The notes beneath the pieces are model-generated. The model was not told the DNA's origin. It saw only the letters and a program-made list of their open reading frames with translations, and did not search any database. This document shows positions 59,559 to 64,000 of a stretch of DNA of 64,000 nt, piece after piece (the first letter of the stretch is position 1; each line of letters starts with the position of its first letter). The DNA comes from Siccibacter turicensis LMG 23730 (GTDB lineage: Bacteria > Pseudomonadota > Gammaproteobacteria > Enterobacterales > Enterobacteriaceae). The stretch is taken from positions 133,586 to 197,585 of the forward strand of contig NZ_AWFZ01000030.1 in assembly GCF_000463155.2 (NCBI RefSeq). The letters run 5' to 3'. The translations under genes and the position numbers were made by a program.

Positions 59559-59732
59559 ATGCCTGCATTTCCCCTCTGCTGTACTGCTCAGCGCGTTCCG
59601 CCACTCCTTCTGTAAGCGCGGCATCTTTTAGCATTTGGTGCGATTTCTTTACAATTTAGCGCCACAAACCACTGATAAAAAATCCTCTGCTATAATAAAA
59701 CCTAAGCAAAACAACCAATAGAGAGGATGGAA

Positions 59733-59960
59733 ATGAAAAAGACCCTGATCATTCCTTTAGCCGCACTGCTGGCTGTAACCGCACTGTCAGGTTGTACGCG
59801 CACAAGCTACGCTATCCACACTACGGACGGGCGTACCATTATCAGTGATGGAAAACCGAAAGAGTCTGATGCTGGCCTGCTGGGCTATACCGATGCCAAC
59901 GGCGATAAGCAGCAGATCAACAAATCTGAAGTTGAAAAGGTATCGGAAGTGCCACACTGA
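59733..59960 (+). CDS. YgdI/YgdR-type small lipoprotein
   Basis: A 75-residue lipoprotein of the YgdI/YgdR (DUF903) family. The start chosen is the ATG at 59733 (MKKTLIIPLAALLAV), with GAGAGG six bases upstream; the ATG at 59727 is the alternative. Lipobox LSGC gives Cys near residue 21. The mature part has YAIHTTDGRTIISDGKPKE, then YTDANGDKQQINKSEV, the diagnostic SH3-like DUF903 repeat. Function unknown. E. coli has yejO/narP and then the ccm/nap genes after proL instead. Confidence 0.88.
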   Translation: MKKTLIIPLAALLAVTALSGCTRTSYAIHTTDGRTIISDGKPKESDAGLLGYTDANGDKQQINKSEVEKVSEVPH

Positions 59961-59968
59961 TACCCGAG

Positions 59969-59990
59969 GCCCCTGCGGGGGCTTTTCTTT
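59969..59990 (+). terminator. Terminator after the small lipoprotein gene
   Basis: GCCCC (59969-59973) and GGGGC (59978-59982) with a TGCG loop, followed by TTTTCTTT. Confidence 0.75.
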
Positions 59991-60154
59991 ACCCGCCGTC
60001 GAATCAACCTCTCCCCACCCTTCCGCCAGCGTTAAATTTCACACTATTCATACAGACCAGCATAACGCCCCGCAAATATACGTAAACCTGAACGAATACG
60101 TGGCATCACTGTGCTATCCTGCGCCCATTGCGACATTTGCATTAAGGAGAAGTG

Positions 60155-60649
60155 ATGAAAAACGCAATGATGCTGTTGATCGCCGCGTGCGCAAGCGGTG
60201 CCGCCCTGGCCAATACCGCCCCCACCACGCCGCAGCCGCTGGAAAAAATCGCCCCCTACCCGGCGCCAGAAAAAGGCATGAAGCGCGTGGTGATTGACCT
60301 TCCCGAACAGGAAGATGAATACAGCTATCGCGTGGAGCTACTGCCTGGCAAGATGATGGACGTGGACTGCAACCAGTTCCGTATGGGCGGGCAGCTTGCC
60401 ACCAAAACGCTGTCAGGCTGGGGATATGACTATTACGAGCTGAGCCACGTCAGCGCGCCGGCATCCACCATGATGGCCTGTCCGGAAGGCACGAAAACGC
60501 AGAAGTTTGTGACGGTGCATCTGGGCGACGCGGGACTGCTGCGCTACAACAGCAAGCTGCCCGTGGTGGTCTATGCGCCTGAGAATATTGAGGTGAAGTA
60601 TCGGGTGTGGAAAGCAGACGAGACGCTGAAAACGGCCGTAGAACGATAA
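60155..60649 (+). CDS. eco: Ecotin, serine protease inhibitor
   Basis: A 164-residue periplasmic inhibitor of trypsin-fold proteases such as trypsin, chymotrypsin and neutrophil elastase. AAGGAG is five bases before the ATG at 60155; the GTG at 60152 is less likely. Signal peptide [19 protein letters not shown] (cleavage after residue 19). Mature ecotin shows [19 protein letters not shown], disulfide Cys C72 and C109, and the reactive loop STMMACP with P1 Met 106. C-terminus [20 protein letters not shown] and WKADETL. The N-terminal third is more diverged than the rest. Convergent with mqo. Confidence 0.94.
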   Translation: MKNAMMLLIAACASGAALANTAPTTPQPLEKIAPYPAPEKGMKRVVIDLPEQEDEYSYRVELLPGKMMDVDCNQFRMGGQLATKTLSGWGYDYYELSHVSAPASTMMACPEGTKTQKFVTVHLGDAGLLRYNSKLPVVVYAPENIEVKYRVWKADETLKTAVER

Positions 60650-60653
60650 GCAT

Positions 60654-60681
60654 AAAAAACCCCGCCGCGGCGGGGTTTTTG
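60654..60681. terminator. Bidirectional terminator between eco and mqo
   Basis: CCCCGCCGCGGCGGGG, a perfect palindrome at 60660-60675, with an A-run before and five Ts after. Confidence 0.9.
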
Positions 60682-60685
60682 TTTA

Positions 60686-62332
60686 TTACAGCGCGATATC
60701 AGATACCGCGTTGACTTCCTGGTCCGGCATCTTGCCTTCCGGCTTCGGCGCCGGAGAGACCGCTTTCGGTGCCTGGTACTTGAGGCCCAGTACACGGCTG
60801 GTGTTTTCCAGCTCGCGCTCGGTGGCCTCAACGTTACCGTTCAGCTTCGTGCCGTAGGATGGAATGATAGTTTTCAGCTTCGCCTGCCACTCTGGGGTCG
60901 CAACCTTATCCTTAAACACTTTTTCCATCAGGTGCAGCATGATAGGGGCCGCGGTAGACGCACCCGGTGACGCGCCGAGCAGCGCAGCTACGGTGCCATC
61001 TTTGTCGCTTACCACTTCGGTGCCTAAACGCAGCACGCCGCCTTTCTCTTCGTCACGCTTGATGATCTGCACGCGCTGACCGGCCTGCCACAGACGCCAG
61101 TCCTCTTTCTTCGCCTGCGGGTAGTACTCTTTCAGGGCGTCGAAACGATCGTCGTCGGAGAGCATGACCTGGCTAATCAGGTACTTCACCAGATCGAAGT
61201 TATCCATGCCCACGTTCATCATCGGCATCACGTTAGAAGTGGTGGTGGCGCTCAGCAGATCCCACAGCGAACCGTTTTTCAGGAACTTGGTGGAGAAGGT
61301 TGCAAAGGGTCCAAACAGAACCACGCGCTTGCCGTCCAGCATACGGGTATCGATGTGCGGAACGGACATCGGCGGTGCGCCGACAGAGGCCTGACCGTAC
61401 ACTTTCGCCAGGTGACGATTCACCACTTCCGGGTTCTCAGACACCAGGAACTGACCGCCCACCGGGAAGCCGCCATAGTTATCCGCTTCCGGAATACCGG
61501 TTTCCTGCAGCAGCTTCAGCGCGGCGCCGCCGGCACCGATAAAGACGAACTTCGCCTTAATGGTACGTTCCTGCTCGTTGTTTTTCAGATCCGCAACGGT
61601 GACGGTCCAGGACTTATCGTCGTTACGTTTGAAACCGCGAACTTCGGTGCTGAGCTGCAAGGTGAACTTGTCGTTCTTCTTCAGGGAGGACACCAGCTGA
61701 CGGGTGATCTCACCGTAGTTTACGTCGGTACCGATTTCGGTACGGGTCGCGGCCACTTTCTGGTTCGGGTCGCGCCCTTCCATCACCAGCGGTGCCCACT
61801 GCTTGATCTGCTCGTGATCTTCAGAGTAGAGCATCCCGCGGAACAGGGAGCTTTTCTGCAATGCCGCATAGCGGGCGCGCAGGAAGTTCACGTTCTGGTC
61901 GCCCCATACAAAGCTCATGTGCGGTACGGTGTTGATGAAGGTTTTCGGGTTAGTCAGCACGCCCAGGTTAACCTGGTGCGCCCAGAACTGGCGGGAGATC
62001 TGGAAAGCTTCGTTGATCTCGACCGCTTTCTCGATGCTGATGCTGCCATCGGAATTCTGCGGGGTGTAGTTCAGCTCCATCAGCGCCGAGTGGCCGGTCC
62101 CGGCGTTGTTCCAGCCGTTCGAGCTCTCTTCCGCGACGCCGTCCAGACGCTCGACCATGGTCATTGACCAGTCCGGCTCCAGTTCATGCAGGTAGGTGCC
62201 CAGGGTGGCGCTCATTACGCCGCCACCGATGAGCAGAACGTCCGTCTGCTCTTCTTGCGCGGCATTAGCCATTCCGGAGAGAAGCCCGGTTCCCATCGCT
62301 GCGGCGAAGAGAATGGCAGATAAGTTTTTCAT
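60686..62332 (-). CDS. mqo: Malate:quinone oxidoreductase Mqo
   Basis: A 548-residue FAD enzyme that oxidises malate to oxaloacetate and reduces quinone, the same length as E. coli Mqo. The start is the ATG at 62332 ([20 protein letters not shown]); the longer upstream reading is not supported. FAD-binding [13 protein letters not shown] (residues about 36-48), [53 protein letters not shown] and [13 protein letters not shown] are family blocks. The N-terminal 22 residues look like a signal peptide ([10 protein letters not shown]) though the enzyme is usually placed on the cytosolic face. The C-terminal tail is rich in Pro and Lys. Confidence 0.96.
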   Translation of the reverse strand: MKNLSAILFAAAMGTGLLSGMANAAQEEQTDVLLIGGGVMSATLGTYLHELEPDWSMTMVERLDGVAEESSNGWNNAGTGHSALMELNYTPQNSDGSISIEKAVEINEAFQISRQFWAHQVNLGVLTNPKTFINTVPHMSFVWGDQNVNFLRARYAALQKSSLFRGMLYSEDHEQIKQWAPLVMEGRDPNQKVAATRTEIGTDVNYGEITRQLVSSLKKNDKFTLQLSTEVRGFKRNDDKSWTVTVADLKNNEQERTIKAKFVFIGAGGAALKLLQETGIPEADNYGGFPVGGQFLVSENPEVVNRHLAKVYGQASVGAPPMSVPHIDTRMLDGKRVVLFGPFATFSTKFLKNGSLWDLLSATTTSNVMPMMNVGMDNFDLVKYLISQVMLSDDDRFDALKEYYPQAKKEDWRLWQAGQRVQIIKRDEEKGGVLRLGTEVVSDKDGTVAALLGASPGASTAAPIMLHLMEKVFKDKVATPEWQAKLKTIIPSYGTKLNGNVEATERELENTSRVLGLKYQAPKAVSPAPKPEGKMPDQEVNAVSDIAL

Positions 62333-62784
62333 ATTTATAGCCTTATCGCTTTCCAGCGCCGTATTACGACGCTTACAGGGTCTTTGCAGGTCAATGCTAT
62401 CGTCGCGGCCACGCGCACGTGCGGCCCCGGTTACGTTGACACTTCCATACTTAAGGGGGGCTAAAGTTAACATTGATGCGAAAAGATTTAAATAATGTTT
62501 AAAAATTAAATTAATATTTGTCTTAAGTTGTTAATCCGTTGTTTTTATGAGTATTTACGAAACGCCGACAAAATGATTTCCGTAAGAAACTGATATAAAA
62601 GCAATAATGTTGCTTATGCACCGTTCGTGGAATGCATTTTTTGCCGTAAAAAACTGTGACACAGATAACAGTGGCGATGATTGTTGCAGACTTGTAAGAT
62701 AGCGCGCGCCGCGCCATGCGGCCCGCTTGTTGCCGTTACGACGGCGACGTTGACCGTTAACCTCCCGATCCCTGCGAAAATAAA
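62333..62784. other. 450-bp divergent control region of mqo and the SulP gene
   Basis: No gene seen. The region from about 62485 to 62540 is strikingly AT-rich (TTTAAATAATGTTTAAAAAT), in contrast to the GC-rich surroundings, and probably carries the mqo promoter. GTTAA-type half-sites there could be ArcA sites, but the match is too loose to call. The 62700-62760 part is GC-rich and has no clear signal. Confidence 0.5.
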
Positions 62785-64000
62785 ATGTCTGATAACAACA
62801 TCGCGACGGTTGCTGGCGTCCTGCGTTCGCCGCGTCTGCTGGTAAAAGAAACGCTGGCGGGCGTCATCACCGCGCTGGCGCTCATTCCTGAAGTCATCTC
62901 CTTCTCCGTCATTGCCGGCGTCGATCCCAAAGTCAGCCTGATTGCATCGGTAGTGCTCTGCCTGGTGATGTCGGTACTGGGGGGACGCCCGGCGATGGTA
63001 ACGGCGGCAGCCGGCTCCGTGGCGCTGGTGATCGGGCCGATGGTGCACCAGCACGGCGTCGGGTACATCCTGCCCGCCGTGGTGCTGGCCGGGATCATTC
63101 AGATCCTGTTCGGCGTGTGCGGCCTGGCGCGCATGATGCGCTATATCCCCCGCTCGGTGATGACCGGGTTCGTTAACGCGCTGGGCATACTGATCTTCGT
63201 GGCCCAGGTTCCGCATATCTGGGGCCAGTCGCCGCTGGTGTGGGGCCTGTTCGCCCTGACGCTGATTATCGTCCTCGGCTTGCCATACGTGGTGAAAAGC
63301 ATCCCCTCCCCGCTGGTCGCGATTGTGGCGATCACCGCCATCACCATGTGCTTTGGCCTGATGACGCCGACGGTGGGCGACGAAGGGCCGATGTTGCCGG
63401 GACTGCCGGGCGTCACCGAACTGCTGGTACCCCTTAACCTGCAGACCCTACAGATCATCTGGCCCTGCGCCCTGAGCGTGGCCTTTGTCGGTCTGATGGA
63501 GTCGCTGCTGACGGCCAAACTGGTCGATGAGATCACCGATACGCCGTCAGGCAAACGGCGGGAGTGCTGGGGCCTCGGCGTGGCGAATATTGCCGCGGGC
63601 TTTTATGGCGGGATCGCGGGCTGCGCGATGATCGGCCAGACCATTGTCAACGTCGGCCTGGGCAAAGCGCGCTCTCGCGTTTCAACCGTCGCCGCCGGGG
63701 TGGTGCTTCTGCTGCTGGTCACCGTGCTGAGTGAGATCATGGCGCAGATCCCTATGGTAGTGCTGGCCGGGATCATGATGATTGTGGCGGTGAAAACCCT
63801 CGACTGGCACAGCGTGAAACCCGCCACGCTGAAGCATATGCCGCTCCCCGAAACCCTGGTTATGCTGGTAACGGTGGCAGCCACGGTCGCCACCGGAAAC
63901 CTGGCCATTGGCGTTGCCGGCGGGGTGGGATTTGCGATGGTGCTGTTCGCACGCCGGGGGGCGCATGTGGTTCACGCTGAACGCGCGCTGGCTGCAGACG
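62785..64000 (+). CDS. SulP family inorganic anion transporter, 3' end cut by window edge
   Basis: Open frame from the ATG at 62785 to the end of the window, at least 405 residues. It starts MSDNNIATVAGVLRSPRLLV, then KETLAGVITALALIPEVISF, the SulP family first helix region. GRPAMVTAAAGSVALVI and YIPRSVMTGFVNALGILIF follow, then LMESLLTAKLVDEITDTPSG and AAGFYGGIAGCAMIGQTIVN, the anion-site helices. The C-terminal STAS domain lies beyond the window. SulP proteins carry sulfate, bicarbonate or dicarboxylates; the substrate is open. No strong Shine-Dalgarno is visible. Divergent from mqo; E. coli has yojI here instead. Confidence 0.88.
   Translation, partial: MSDNNIATVAGVLRSPRLLVKETLAGVITALALIPEVISFSVIAGVDPKVSLIASVVLCLVMSVLGGRPAMVTAAAGSVALVIGPMVHQHGVGYILPAVVLAGIIQILFGVCGLARMMRYIPRSVMTGFVNALGILIFVAQVPHIWGQSPLVWGLFALTLIIVLGLPYVVKSIPSPLVAIVAITAITMCFGLMTPTVGDEGPMLPGLPGVTELLVPLNLQTLQIIWPCALSVAFVGLMESLLTAKLVDEITDTPSGKRRECWGLGVANIAAGFYGGIAGCAMIGQTIVNVGLGKARSRVSTVAAGVVLLLLVTVLSEIMAQIPMVVLAGIMMIVAVKTLDWHSVKPATLKHMPLPETLVMLVTVAATVATGNLAIGVAGGVGFAMVLFARRGAHVVHAERALAAD

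Noticed and set aside
62333-62473. N-terminal extension of mqo and of fruB (36782-36937)
   Set aside because: Both extensions run through promoter or operator sequence and lack ribosome sites.

Overview
The window reads as a chromosomal segment of a member of the family Enterobacteriaceae. Gene content and order follow the region of the Escherichia coli K-12 chromosome from bglX to mqo almost gene for gene (bglX-dld-pbpG-yohC-yohD-yohF, dusC-yohJ-yohK-cdd-sanA, mglCAB-galS-yeiB-folE, yeiG-cirA-lysP-yeiE-yeiH-nfo, fruAKB, yeiW-yeiP, yeiQ-yeiR-lpxT-mepS-rtn-yejABEF-yejG-bcr-rsuA-radD-rplY-yejK-yejL-yejM-proL, eco-mqo). The proteins are close but not identical to the E. coli ones and the DNA is visibly GC-rich. 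That fits the Enterobacter/Klebsiella/Kosakonia/Leclercia side of the family rather than Escherichia; I cannot name the genus from sequence alone. No insertion sequence, prophage, CRISPR array or rRNA was seen. One tRNA gene (proL, tRNA-Pro GGG) is present.

Layout. 1-8.8 kb: periplasmic beta-glucosidase (cut by the window edge), D-lactate dehydrogenase, a PPT-type acetyltransferase, the penicillin-binding protein 7 endopeptidase, small membrane proteins (yohC, yohD, the 27-residue yohP), an SDR enzyme and a secreted metallo-beta-lactamase-fold hydrolase. 8.9-16.3 kb: a LysR regulator, dusC, the yohJK pair, cdd with its CRP/CytR control region, sanA, an AI-2E family permease and two unrecognised genes. 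16.3-21.3 kb: the galactose transport operon mglBAC with its repressor gene galS. 21.4-32.5 kb: yeiB, folE, an extra MFS permease, yeiG, the Fur-controlled siderophore receptor cirA, lysP, the yeiE/yeiH pair and nfo. 32.5-33.0 kb: a gene-free, highly structured block. 33-37 kb: the fructose PTS operon fruBKA with two Cra operators. 37-45.5 kb: yeiW, yeiP, a divergent uxuA/yeiQ pair for hexuronate breakdown, yeiR, lpxT, mepS and rtn. 45.6-51.2 kb: the yejABEF peptide ABC transporter, with a frameshift at the end of yejF. 51.2-64 kb: yejG, bcr, rsuA, radD, rplY, yejK, yejL, yejM, proL, a small lipoprotein, ecotin, mqo and a divergent SulP transporter cut by the window end.

How it works together. 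Much of the window concerns the envelope and import: sugar uptake under CRP, GalS and Cra control, iron-siderophore uptake under Fur, peptide and lysine uptake, and cell-wall and LPS maintenance (pbpG, mepS, lpxT, yejM, sanA). The rest is translation and repair (dusC, rsuA, rplY, yeiP, nfo, radD) and central oxidation of lactate and malate.

Differences from the E. coli layout mark the variable spots: an acetyltransferase after dld; the hydrolase/LysR pair before dusC; AI-2E permease plus two unknown genes after sanA; an MFS gene beside folE; loss of the nucleoside/pseudouridine genes between nfo and fruA, where only a 430-bp structured block remains; uxuA beside yeiQ; no nap/ccm genes between proL and eco; SulP beside mqo. 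No convincing new multi-gene system was found. The best candidates for something undescribed are the structured nfo-fruA block and the unrecognised two-gene unit after sanA. The yejF frameshift is the clearest sequence anomaly.
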